A stretch of DNA of 64,000 nt, taken from NCBI GenBank assembly GCA_021018995.1, contig CM037585.1, forward strand, positions 65,226,646-65,290,645, written 5' to 3'. The position numbers and the translations under genes were made by a program. Below, piece by piece: positions 11,551 through 22,508 of the stretch (position 1 is its first letter; every line of letters starts with the position of its first letter). The notes under the pieces were generated by a model. That model saw nothing but the letters and a program-made list of their open reading frames with translations, was not told the DNA's origin and did not search any database. This DNA is from Chloranthus sessilifolius. Taxonomy: Eukaryota > Streptophyta > Magnoliopsida > Chloranthales > Chloranthaceae.

Positions 11551-11709
11551 TTTGGTGCATGTAATACATGTGCCAAGCCATTTCTGAGAAGAAATGGCTT
11601 GGTGCAAGTATTAGTTGTGCTAGGTTTAAGTGGGTCCTCCCGCGACCTTACTACTTCTCATGCACTGTTTTACTGAACCTTGCTTGGCGCATCTATTAGT
11701 TATGCCAGG
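11551..11709 (+). repeat. Three 27-bp palindromic words in TAT-plus LTR
   Basis: Units at 11551-11577, 11597-11623 and 11683-11709 share the frame CTTGGYGCA ... TGCCAGG. They lie upstream of the TATA box, in U3. The word recurs upstream of the antisense PMD gene at 10106-10180. Confidence 0.6.
11573..11602. other. Perfect 13-bp inverted repeat with GAGA loop
   Basis: Arms CCAAGCCATTTCT and AGAAATGGCTTGG are exact complements around GAGA, a GNRA-type loop sequence. The outer ends of the hairpin are formed by the facing halves of two neighbouring words. Confidence 0.7.
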
Positions 11710-11989
11710 CTTAGCTACACTAATCTTAAGTTTTTTGCTCAAATTTCATCTTTGGGGTTTGACTTGTTGAACATCATGATGCTCTAGATGTGTTTCACTT
11801 GTTCTGTTGCACCCTTCCTTATCATATTTGAAACCCTCAAGTGATTTGATGCACTACCCTATCATCCACCATTGGAGCTACTGTCACACTTTTCTAAGCT
11901 TCAAAGATCCTAGGAAACCTTAGATACATGATTACCTAATTGCTAATCCAACTTAAGCTTCTAAGCATCCTCCTAACCTCTCCTTTTCC

Positions 11990-11998
11990 TATAAATAG
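11990..11998 (+). promoter_or_regulatory. TATA box of TAT-plus LTR
   Basis: TATAAATAG lies in a CT-rich context. The homologous minus-strand LTR has the same sequence at 36026-36034. Confidence 0.7.
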
Positions 11999-12709
11999 AG
12001 AGGTACCCCACCCTTTGAAAGGGCTTGAAAATTTCCCTAAGAGAGAAGATTAAGAAAGAAGCTCCCTCTCCCTTTGGTGCCCCCCTTTTGCATACAAATT
12101 CCAGAATTCCCAAACCTTCTTTAGACCTTACCTATCCTCAAAAATCCCCTAGTTTAGGTGAGAGCCATCCTTTAACCTTCCTTCTCCACCTCTTAGCTAT
12201 CAAGCTCTAGGAGCTAGAACCCTTTTTCTAACCATACAAGCCATTGGAAGCTCATTGAAGAACGCCTACGCAAGGATCCATAGTGGTGCAACAAGGGCCC
12301 GAGAGCTCTGGCTCTCCCCTCTACTCCTCTACCTTCTTTGTTCTTCCTCTATGCTCACATTTGTGTTGTTACGCTGTCGAAATTTTGGTAGGAACGGAGG
12401 GGCACAAATAGGATTTTGGTTCCCTAGGGCAAGAGGAAGGACCTTTTTTTACTTTCATTTTTATTTTGGCCATAAGTAAAGACCACATTAAGCGGGTTTA
12501 TCAGGTGCCTAACACCTTCCCGATCGATAACCGAAGCCCCTACCCAATAGCCTTTGGCGTAGACCGGTGAATCAGAGTCATATTTAGCACTTCAGTGCAC
12601 TTAATATTGATTTAGGTTTCCCAGGACACCAAAGCTCTGAGTGGCGACTCTAAATTTTTCACGAGTGCCCATCGTCGCGACGGGATTGTTAAAAATCCAC
12701 GATTGCTCA

Positions 12710-12870
12710 AATAATCTCCTGGGATCCATTACACGGTTAGAAACTCAGGTTGAGCAATTAACCATTTTGGTTACTCGAGAGAGAGTAATTATTCTTCCTC
12801 ATGGTCAGTTGGCACCCTAGGAGGAAATACTTTTGTGGGAGGAACATCAACTCCCCTTAATCATCATTGA
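12710..12870 (+). pseudogene. C1 gag, C-terminal end
   Basis: The frame GAA ACT CAG GTT GAG CAA (ETQVEQL) matches ETQFEQL in C2 and the LETQVGQLA region of Athila Gag. A frameshift and stops follow; the shared tail GGTSTP is recognisable. This is the part of gag downstream of the TAT-plus insertion. Confidence 0.55.
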
Positions 12871-12974
12871 ATTCCTCTTGAATTTGTCTAGCTACCGACT
12901 CACCCGTAGCAAACACATGTAACATATGTACATAAGTACTTTTGAAATGACTCTTTTACAATTTATACAATATC

Positions 12975-13315
12975 ACTGAATCGTAAAGACCCTTTTCCTT
13001 GGTTTTAATCACTTGGAGCACATGGATTTACAAATTCTCATCAAGAATAGATTCCAGTCGTAGCGAGTACGATTTTCTAGTCGCAGATTCTCGTGATTGT
13101 TATCCAAAATTGTAAACAACAATTCTGGGGAACAGGAAAACCTGGTGATCAGTCTCTTCGGGAACATTAGAATTGAAACCCATTTAAAACCTATATAGGA
13201 ACAGACATGCAGTGCATTCAATTTCACCACTTCCCAACTACCCTAACCTAGAAACCTACGCATCGACACTTATTTTGAAGTGATGATTCAAAACAGAGCT
13301 TCTTCCCTATAAATC
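12975..13315 (+). promoter_or_regulatory. Putative internal promoter of the C1 small ORF
   Basis: A gene-free segment between gag and the small ORF holds AATCGT (12979) and ACGATTTTC (about 13068), the hexamer that is repeated in the C LTR. It ends in a TATA box, CTATAAATC, at 13307-13315, about 60 bp before the ATG at 13377. C2 keeps the same layout. Confidence 0.45.
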
Positions 13316-13376
13316 CATAACCAGCCATAAACCAACTCATCTCTTTCGTCTTCCATTTTCCCTACCTAAAAAACCC

Positions 13377-13935
13377 ATGACAGAAGAGCATAAACAAAGT
13401 GATTTCAGTAAAAGACTCGATCAAATTCTTGTAAAACATAGAGCTGAGCTCCTAGTTCTACAATAGAAGTAGAAGATCTGAAGCGCTAGCGACCTACTCA
13501 AGATGCTGAATCATCCACCAAGACTACCCTTGACCCTAAACCTAACCCAAATCTGAAAACATATGCCATGAACCCATCGTCTCCCACTTCCTACACTTTA
13601 CACCATCACAACCCACCCCAAATGCGTGTTCCTTTATAAGAAGGATGGGGTGTAATTTCTAGTGTTATTTCCCATCCCATCCTTAATCTCCTCACCACCC
13701 GTTTCCATTGCTTACCTACTCCCTTCGCTTGCGCTATATTCCCTTCACAGTTTTCGCAAGGGAGCAATATAGGCAAAAGATGAGTCAGAGAGGCAATCAA
13801 TTCCCGCTCTTCAAAGGACTTTCACAGTGGCTTGTATTTCTTCCCAAAATGAGAAATGTGATGTCCATTACTTGGCGGGACTTGGAAGATAGAGGGAGCG
13901 ACCTACCAAGGAGTGGAAACTCCTTTGTTATGTAG
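13377..13935 (+). pseudogene. C1 small accessory ORF, broken
   Basis: ATG at 13377 starts MTEEHKQSDFSKRLDQIL, with a stop at 13464; frameshifted homology to the C2 ORF (MTKETKQSYFSKQLDRIL) continues to REQY and FPLFKG and ends about 13932. A third copy of the N-terminal part (RRLDHLIER) is on the minus strand near 35.2 kb. I do not recognise the family. The first 30 residues could form a short helix; no membrane segment or zinc motif is visible. Confidence 0.45.
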
Positions 13936-15938
13936 GAATGAGAGACTTTGATTAAAGGTGGTTAGAAGTCGAGGACCGTCCTTCATTGAAGAATCCTTAT
14001 CTCGTACATTGCTGCCAATGTCGTAGTTTAGTGTGTGTCTAGATTTTTTCTAAGAATTTCTTTCGATGTAATTAATTTTTTTTCCATATTTCTCTAAGTA
14101 GTTCATATATGTAAATAGTTCTTTTATTATATTTGTTGTTTCTAATCATTTTTTTTAGATTCTATAGAACCGATAGTAATTTTCTCCCTAGTTCGGGGGA
14201 AGAATTTTTATTCTTTTTGCAGATTATAAGTCCGGTAACTATCATCGTACTAAAATAAGGTAATATTTTTCCTGTGTGTCCCCTGTTTTGCACAATGAAG
14301 ACATTGTCATAATTATGTTTGGGGGGGATACATATCAATTTTAAAAATATAACATATTATAGTTTTTTTTCTTTAGAATTTTTTTTTTGAATTTTCTAAA
14401 ATTAAGAAAGTTAATCATTATATGGGAATTATGATAGAAAATATGAAAATTCAAAATTCTTAGCAACCCATCATAGTAGTAGTTCAAAAATGAAAATAAA
14501 AATAGTTATAATTCAAAGTAAAGCATCTCTAGAACACTATATCAGGAGAATGTTTGAAATTATACGACTATTTTGAACTGCAAATATTTCTGATTATAGT
14601 TTTAAAATCATATAACCAGTGAGCTATAGAGCCTATTTCCTCTTTTATTTTGAGAAAGGGAGACTATTTTTATTAATGCTAAATTTTCCTTGAACTTCTC
14701 TACTAGTTGAAATCTCATAATGTTGAACGTAGAATCATGATATTCTGTAAATATGAAGATTTATTTGTTTAGAATTGTCTATTAAATATATCAAAGCAAT
14801 AAGACATCCATATTAGTAAATCGTGAAAATGACCAAAGGCCATCTTTTGTTACACTAGGCCAAAAAACTCAAAATACCTGAATATTTTATCCTCTGAACC
14901 CATATTAGAAGCCTAAAAACTAAATTTCTTTTTACTAAAATTTTATAAACCTTTAACCATATGCACTGCCCAAAATTTTCTATCCTTGATCCTTACAATT
15001 TTTGAGAGTTTAGAATGTAAAAAAAGGGGAAAAGAGGGAGTGAAAGGAGTATATGCGTAACAGATAAATGATCTGCTTAAAAGGGTACAAGTAAGAAGAA
15101 ATACAATCGTATGAAAATATGGGAAAAGCAATAAAAGAAATCGTAAAAAGACGATTCCACGAAGATAAAAGAATAAAAAAAGAGAAGCAAAAAGCTTCCA
15201 ACTAGAAAAGAAAAATGGGATTTTTACTATAAAAGAAATAGGAAGAAGTTATCCAAAATAAGGATACTTACTGAAACTGAAAAATATAGAAAAAGATGAG
15301 AAGGAAGAGCTAAATTCTCATAAATAATTTTGAATCCTTTTTACCTTTTTTTTTAAACTTGTTAAAAACCTAAAGCCCCATTACAAGTCGAAGGAAGGAC
15401 CTTTGTGATTTACGATATGCAAAATATGAGTCTAGTAGGGATATATAAAATAGATACTATGAATAAATGGAGAACTTATATAAACATAACTTATTATCCT
15501 TTCCATGAGATTTATCTTCTTAGATAATTGTCCGATAAAATTTGCATATATATCTATAATATTGTGAGAACCCAAAACTTTGATTATCTTTTAGAGTATA
15601 CCAATAAGTGAGAGTTTGAATGAAAATATTTTCTAAAAACTGCAGCTTATAAAAATCTATGATAAATAAACTTTTCACTGATATGCACACACTCCACGCT
15701 ATACAGAATTGAAATTATTGAGTTATGATAAAAGATAATTACGATGATGGAAAGCTAAGGATAAAAGATTTAAAAATTTTGAAAAATAATGAAAATCTAA
15801 TGATTGACTGAGTAATTAGTATATAAAAATCTATATTTTGAATTTGTAGTTTTGAAAAATATTTCGAAAAACCTAAAAATATTGGAAGGTTTTAGGTAAC
15901 TTCACTGAAAACCTTCAGCAGACTACAACTCCTTCACT
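13936..15938 (+). other. C1 non-coding region with internal G-rich tracts
   Basis: There is no credible ORF. TTCGGGGGAAG (about 14194) and TTTGGGGGGG (about 14319), the latter after an ATGAAGACATTGTC motif, match paired tracts in C2 (56739, 56868) and C3 (19784, 19660). Such AAGTTTGGGGG tracts are typical after Athila coding regions and may act as extra polypurine primers. The rest is AT-rich. Confidence 0.5.
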
Positions 15939-15996
15939 AGGGATCACCTTGAGGTTTAAAGGCTTGTTGCATCTGCTAAATGCAATCGTGCTCCCT
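15939..15996 (+). other. Conserved stem-loop block upstream of the PPT (C1)
   Basis: Outer arms AGGGATCAC/GTGCTCCCT; inner arms TTGCAT/ATGCAA. See the E copy at 4492-4550. Confidence 0.6.
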
Positions 15997-16082
15997 ACGA
16001 AAGTGGCATTTAAATTTTTAGTTTTAGGATAGTTTAATTTTCCTTGTTTGTTAGGGACTAGAAAAACATAAGTTTGAGGGTC

Positions 16083-17596
16083 TGATCAGTCACATAATTT
16101 ACCATTTTATCACCCTTAACTAAGTGATACTAGGACTTAGTTTGCTACTAATAAGTTACTGATGTGCAAATATTAAAGATAAACAGTTAAAGAGAGCCTA
16201 AGTATTAATATTCATCAAAGTGAACTCAAATAGCAGTAAGAATGATGATTGAGCGTATGAAGATGATTCGCTGATACAAGAAAGCTGAGAAATTGCATTT
16301 AACAATTTTCTGCTACTGCTGAAGTAAAAAGAAGAAAGAAAGAAATAAGACATCATAATTTTACGATTCTTTAAAAAAACGATTCTTCAGAAACGACAAA
16401 AGAGTAAAGATGATTTGATACAGAAGAGAAAGGCAATAAATAATAGAAAATCGTCCAGTATGAAAGTCATGAAAGAAGAGAAAATCGTGATTTACGATTT
16501 TCCAAAGAAGCTACAGGAGAAGAAACTGTTATCTACGATTTTCAAAAAATAGAAGCTTTCCTATTTACTGTTATTGTTGTTGATCACGTGAGAGTTATCA
16601 CCACCATGAACAGAATTAGAAGAGTCTTAGAATTATAAGTTCAGCTAATCACGAATCTAAGAAGATTGATGAAGATATACTCCGAAGGACTCTGCTGCTG
16701 AAGATTAAAGAACCTTCTACAAGCGCATCAACTAAAGGAAGCAAGGAAAGATAAAATTAAAAGTAGAGTTTTATTAGGATAGTTTTTACTTCTTTTAATA
16801 GATTTAAAACTTGTAAACTGACTCCTTAGGAATAATCATCGAAGAATTTCAGCATCAATTGACGCCTGAGGTTGGATTTTCTTTTGATCAGTCGTGTAAA
16901 GAGTTAGAGTAGATTAGATATCAGAGGTTTCTCAAGAGCAATTGACGACTGCAATTGAGTGCTACAAATTATAGTAGATATATGTAGTTTCTTAGGAGCA
17001 ATTGACGACTGCGGCTGAGAAGTGAAGGATATATTTTACTTTGCTTTTTAGTTTAAATTTACAGCTTTATAAACATCTCCAAGTTTGAATTTGAATTGAA
17101 GACTTAAGTTAGAATTTGCAGATTAGTGTAACGATTTTTACTTTTCCATTTTTTGTTTTCTAAGGTTTGATTGATGCCTAGATTTTAGAAAGTTGTGATT
17201 AGATTAAATCTGTATTGATAGGATCTTAGACTTGATTGACAACCAATGCTAAGAAACTAGAGATATGATGTAACGATACTGTTTAAATTTATAAATATCC
17301 AATAGCTGAAGATTGGGATTAACGACATCAATCAGAAGGAGGATTTAGATTTATTTTATGCACTTTAGATTAAAATAAATTCTTTTATTCATATTTCTCC
17401 AGTAGATTAGATTTTAAAGATAAATAGAAGTTTTTAAAATAAGGATTTAAATAGAAGATATAAATAAGAAATAGATAGATAGACAAACTTCCTCGTGGGA
17501 ATGATCCTATGCTAGTATTATGATTTCCATTGTGTGCTTGCAATATGTTATGACTTGAATTTAATATAATTAGATATACATAAAATAAGCCGATCA
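16083..17596 (+). repeat. 3' LTR of C1
   Basis: It runs from TGATCAGTCACATAATTT to ...CCGATCA (1514 bp), preceded by the PPT-like AAGTTTGAGGGTC. It is homologous to 36992-38421 and 58609-60044 and to the reversed fragment 17597-18014. Confidence 0.8.
16340..16570 (+). repeat. ACGATT/AATCGT word array in C LTR
   Basis: Six hexamers ACGATT or AATCGT fall in about 220 bp, including the inverted pair AAATCGTGATTTACGATTTT. The C2 LTRs keep the same pair (ATCGTGATTTACGATTTTC near 37317; a CpG-decayed form near 58935). Confidence 0.55.
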
Positions 17597-18014
17597 ATGA
17601 GCTATATAGTACAAAATCGAGGGTACAATTTTGTATTCTTCTCTGTTTCTTCATTCGATTTCATATTGATCGCTCGTAATTCACCTTGTTCTCTCTCTCC
17701 AGGTCTTCTATTCTACAGAATCGTTAGTTACGATTTCTTTCTTTCTTTTGGTTCGGATTCTCGATTTTGCTTTGACTGACTCATAAACTTTACGATTTCT
17801 CTTTGTCATCTAGAGAATTGGTGCTTCAACTATGATTCTTCTCCGATCTACTTTCTTACTACTTTATGGGATCATTTTGGCATAGGTTAACACTTTATTC
17901 CTCTTTTGTATACTGTTCTACATATTCACCAATCAACCCATCATTAGTAGCAAACTGTTGACTAATAGCTCTTAGCGGTGGGTTCTAAACTGGTAAATTA
18001 TGTTACTGATCTCA
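17597..18014 (-). repeat. Partial 3' LTR of C3
   Basis: The minus strand reads ...AAGTTTGGGGG then TGAGATCAGTAAC, matching the LTR start of C1 and C2, and continues for about 418 bp to the C1 junction. The missing remainder presumably lies left of C1, outside the window. Confidence 0.65.
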
Positions 18015-19828
18015 CCCCCAAACTTAAGTTTTGCTAGTCCCTAGCAAACAAGGAAAGATATGTAAACCTAACTAAAATTTTAATGCCACTTTTGTAGGGA
18101 GCACAATTGCATTTAGCAGATGTAACAAGACTTTAAATCCCTAGGTGATCGCTAGTGAAAGAGTTGTGTCTCCTAAAGGTTTCCAGTGAAGTTAACTACA
18201 AATTTATTTTTTTATTTTTTTGAATTTTTCAATTCTTTTTTTCAAAACTAACTTTTTGAACTATAAACTACTATTACACTAGCTAGTCAATACATGGTTG
18301 TTAAAATTCCAAAAATAATATTCCATCCATCCACTACTTCCCATACTAGAAGTTATCCTTGATTAAATACTCAACAATTTCAATTTATGTAAAGTGAAGA
18401 GCGTGTGCATACTAATGACATAATTCATTCATTATAAATTTTTCTAAGCTGCAAATTTAGAAAATATTTTCATCCAAACTCTCACTGTGACATACACTTA
18501 AAAAGAATATTGAAATTTGTTGGGTCTCTGACAATGATATTTATACTGAATAATTCAAGGACATATGGCAAGAAGATAAATCTGATAGAAAACATAATCT
18601 GTTCTATCTTCATGCTATCAGATTTCGATTGTGCTTATAGAGACATCTCTACTAGGATCTTACCTTATAATTCTAAAGGTCTTTGCTCAGCTTGTAATGG
18701 GGTTTTAGGTTAAAGGTTATAAAGAAAGGTAAATGGATTCAAAGTTCTGAGAATTTAATCTATCTCTCATCTATTAATCTTCATCTTTCTCTTTTTCATC
18801 TTCAGTAAGGATCCAAAAATTTGGATCACTTCATCCCATATTATTTCTTTGGTGAATCCCTCTTTTCCCTTTTTTCTATTTTTGCATACTCCTTCCACTT
18901 TCATATTTCTCCCTTTGTTCTAAATTCTCAGAACTACAAGGGTAAAAGGATGAAAACTTTAGGAAGTACATATGGTTAAGGTTAATAAAATTTTGGTACA
19001 AAGAAATTCAATTTCAGGCTTCTAATATGAGTTCAAGAGGTAAATTGTTAGGGAATTTTACTTTCTGCCTCAAATGTATCAAGAATGGCCTCTTATCATT
19101 TCCAAATTTACTAGCAGTGATGCCATATTGTGTTTTAAGACAAACAATTTTAGAAAAATAGATAACACAATCATAGAGATGGATTCCAAAGGCAGCAATG
19201 AGATTTTAATTAAAAACAGTCACGAAGTTCAAGGAAAAATTAAAACATATAGGCATAGTAGTCTCTCTCAAAGAAAGGAAAAGTTTCAAAAGATCACTTG
19301 GTAAAATATTCTGAAACTATATCTAAATTCTGTAATTTAAAGCAATTATAGTTTTAAAAATTCAGTTATAATACAAGTGTGCAAATGCACTAAACAAGAT
19401 TATTAACTGCTTCCTATCGTAGATCTCAAACTTCTATTAAGATGAGGGTAATGGGTTTGAAATCGGATTTCATCTATTATTTACTCACATGTGATGGTCA
19501 ACTAGAAAAGAAAAACACAGACCTAAAAAAAATCTAGAAATAATCCTAAAAATAGAATTTTCAAATAATTAAATTTTTAAAAAAAATGTTTTTTTTTGCA
19601 GAAATTTTTTATTTTTATTTTATATATAATAATCTACATAATATACACAACATTGTACCCCCCTAAAACTTAAATTGGATAATGTCCTCATTGTTAACAT
19701 GAAAAACAGGGGGTACCAAAAAGATAATCATGGTGCCAAATGTACCGGGCACATAGTATGGGCAAATAAAATTAAGTCCTTCCCCCAAACTTGGAGGAGA
19801 GAACATCCGACAGTAACTAAAGAGAAAC
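18015..19828 (-). other. C3 non-coding internal region
   Basis: Reverse complement of the 14.2-16.1 kb type sequence. It holds the stem-loop block at 18096-18153 (outer arms AGCGATCAC/GTGCTCCCT, one pair lost) and G-rich tracts near 19660 and 19784. No credible ORF. Confidence 0.55.
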
Positions 19829-20015
19829 TGTAACAGCCTAAAAATTTTGACTTTGAATAGTATACCTCAAGATGCGTGCCTGTCTGGTCACTTATTTGAC
19901 CAAGTGAGAATGACTTGGTGGTTTGTGTTAGGTTACACTACATGAGAAAGAGAATGGATGTGTGGTGTAAGAACAGTTCACGTGGGTCATATACAGTCAC
20001 TAGTGTGTGTGTTTC

Positions 20016-22176
20016 TGTGACAGCCCGTATTTCGGCATCCTGAAATCCGTGCCATCTGCACGACCTTCAAGGCCGTGCCTTAAATTCATATCATAACTCG
20101 CCGATATATACAGCCAAACTGTAATTGAAGCACATGCGAACACTCCAAATAAAAATAAGAAGTTATAGGAGAGTTGATCCTACAAGGCTGTCCCTGTTCC
20201 ATGCCAATTCATGGACATAAGGACACACCCAAAAGTTTAATGACAATTATTCTTCTTAAATAGTTTACCAAGAGACAGTATTTAAACCTTCCAAATAATG
20301 AGGTTCGATATATCATGTCATACACAGTACTCTCTCAACTCACTCTTAGGGTATGCAGCGGGTTTCCTAGAAGAATTCCTCAGGAGGAGGTTCTGTCTCT
20401 TCAGTGGGTACGAACTCCGATGCCCTTGGATTAACTTCACCTGAAGTCCCTACCGCCGCTAGTCCTTGACCTGTGACGTATAGTCTAAGGGGGTGAGCTA
20501 CATCCTAGCTCCGTAGGGAAAACAAAAGAGCATATAGATCATCCTTCACACATATGTCAGTAACTTAATAAAACATAAATTTTCAAGAAACATTTATGTA
20601 CAATAATTTGGATAACAGGAAAAACTCAAAGGTTCCAATCACTACTTATCCTAGCTTTGTTTAATCTCTTTATAAGCTTGTTCGTGAACTTGGCCTAATC
20701 ACTTAAATCTTAACTTAATTAATCCTCGAGCAATATAGCATCGAGCCCCGATGGAATACCCGTCATCGTCGTCTAACTAGACAGTTGTTAAGTGTATTCC
20801 CCGAATCTTGCAGCCCCTTCCTCATAGGCGGCGGGGTCTATTCTCAAACTACATCCCTGGGATGTTATAATTGTACGGATTGGCCGCCGTACCGGTCACG
20901 GATATCCTGCCGAGTCAGTCGTGGGTATCCCGCCACGTCGGTGGGGTATTCTAATCAACCTTAAATAACAAAAGTATCAATGTGCTTTACATATAGTTAT
21001 TCACCGTGATTGTGTTAAATATATTACATTAGGCCTTATCACGTTATCTTTGTTTCTCTGTTTGTTTTCTTACGCATCCCTGGGATGCCCATGCTTCTAT
21101 TTCACCTTTCTTTGATTTAACCACATTATCTTTCGTCCCTTGGGGACCTCAGGATTTTCCACATTGGAACACGCACACACACCCTTATCATGAGGATTTA
21201 TGAAAAATATACTATTTAAAAGGACTATACTACACATATGAGTTCACAGAATAATGCACATGTTCGAGAGAATTCCCTACCTCGACGAATCTCAAAGCAC
21301 GCTTGTCCTTAGAGGGTTAAAATGCATCAACCTACATTTAAAAAGAATTTTACTTTAGGATGCTCTAAGGTCTTTGGGGTGTAAGACACCCGAGTTTCTT
21401 ATATTAGGAAACCAATATTTGCCGCGGTCATTATTAGCCCTCGCCGGCGGTCACTTGACCTCGCCGGCGGTCTCTTGACCTCGCCGGCGGTCAAATCGAG
21501 ATCGCTCGAGCGGTTAAATCGAGCTTTCGAATTTTTCTGTGGACCCTCGCTCGAGCGAGCTCCCCTTTAGTTTTAGGGACCGCTCGAGCGAGCCCAGAGC
21601 CACATTTTTCTATATTCATCCTCGCTCGAGCGAGCCTCTTTAGATCGCTCGAGCGAGGAACAATGATTTTGTCCCTCGATCAGATCGAGAATATGCTTCC
21701 ACTCATCATTTACCCTTTATCTTATACAAGGAACCATTTAGCCAACCTCTTTCCTACTATTTAAAACCTTCCTAGGCATCTATCATGTCCTTAACGTACC
21801 TCTGACGATGAAACCGCACCGGTCTGATTTATGATTTGAATATCTACTCGGTTATCCGACCTCCCTGGTTCGTCCTCCCGTCGTTTGCTCTGATCTCCTT
21901 TGCCGACCTAAGTCTCAACGAACCCTAGTTCTCTACCAGGCTCTTTTCTTCTTTCTCTCTATATTCTCCTTCTCTCTATTTAGGTTAGAATAGATTTACG
22001 TAAGGGTTCCTCTCTCTCCTTTTCACTTTTATATCTAAATTTTTTGGGATATACTAGTGTGTCTCCCACGTACACACTTAAAGTATTTGGGTCGTTTTGG
22101 TCTCCTTGTGAAACACATATACCTATGTGTGTATGCGTGCCGTGCACAAATCGTGAAAAAAATCTGGGTTGTGACA
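20016..22176 (-). repeat. El1 3' LTR
   Basis: 2161 bp. It differs from the 5' LTR mainly by small indels in GC-rich parts and by a changed palindrome in three units (21441-21490). It contains hairpin-forming palindromes such as ACATCCC-T-GGGATGT (about 20848) and GCATCCC-T-GGGATGC (about 21074). Confidence 0.88.
21440..21658 (-). repeat. El1 palindrome array, 3' LTR
   Basis: Five exact CGCTCGAGCG cores, mostly as CTCGCTCGAGCGAG or its half-variant ending CGGTC, plus three units at 21441, 21461 and 21481 where the core is CGCCGGCG. Equivalent to 30818-31040 in the other LTR. Confidence 0.85.
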
Positions 22177-22188
22177 ATCACCCCAACT
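22177..22188 (-). promoter_or_regulatory. El1 polypurine tract
   Basis: On the minus strand AGTTGGGGTGAT directly precedes the 3' LTR start TGTCACAACCC. Confidence 0.75.
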
Positions 22189-22508
22189 TATAAGATTTTC
22201 GCCCTCGAAAATCGATATTATTTTCTTAACCAGGTACTACCTCTGTCATACAACTCGCATATCAAATCGGAAATTTACATAAATTGCCGCATTTTGCAGC
22301 AACCAGTGTTGGTCATGCCCACAATTTTCCATACAACAAAACATAACAATTAACCAAAATATTATCGATATCTTATCCCATAAATATTTATCATCTACTC
22401 AAACACAACCTTGTGACATTCATGTCACGATAGTTTGAAGAAAATTTTAACCTACATCTCAAAAGTTTCAAAATATTACATGCCAAGTGTTCAAATGTTT
22501 GCTACTAT
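22189..22508 (-). other. El1 accessory gene 3' UTR
   Basis: A gene-free 320 bp between the accessory stop and the PPT. It includes the minus-strand block TTTCGAGGGCGAAAATC, whose counterpart near the El2 PPT is TTTTCGAGGACGAAAATTC. Confidence 0.5.

Larger units (their letters stand above)
7486..12709 (+). mobile_element. TAT-type Ty3/Gypsy element, 3' part (TAT-plus)
   Basis: A plus-strand LTR (11132-12709) follows a PPT. Upstream lies an internal region with an antisense accessory gene, the arrangement known for several TAT elements, where an extra ORF between pol and the 3' LTR runs opposite to pol. The LTR is homologous to the minus-strand LTR at 35306-36785, whose element has a recognisable TAT pol at 62048-64000. 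Its right flank resumes in the gag of C1, so TAT-plus was inserted into C1. gag-pol and the 5' LTR lie outside the window. Confidence 0.6.
11132..12709 (+). repeat. 3' LTR of TAT-plus
   Basis: It begins TGTAGACACCAAAATTTGG and ends about 12709 at ...CCACGATTGCTCA. The ends were set by alignment with the minus-strand copy at 35306-36785 (TGCAGACACC ... GGTTGCACA). It contains word palindromes (11551-11709), a clear TATA box (11990) and, near the 3' end, the shared block GTGGCGACTCTA. C1 gag sequence resumes at 12710. Confidence 0.75.
12710..17596 (+). mobile_element. Athila-like, gag-only element C1 (3' part)
   Basis: It aligns end to end with C2 (36992-60044): gag C-terminus, internal promoter-like segment, small ORF, non-coding region with two G-rich tracts, conserved stem-loop, PPT and 3' LTR. 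There is no pol between gag and the small ORF in either copy, so the family is non-autonomous. The 5' part lies beyond the TAT-plus insertion. C1's right end abuts a reversed LTR fragment of a third copy (C3), so C1 apparently landed in C3's LTR. Confidence 0.65.
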
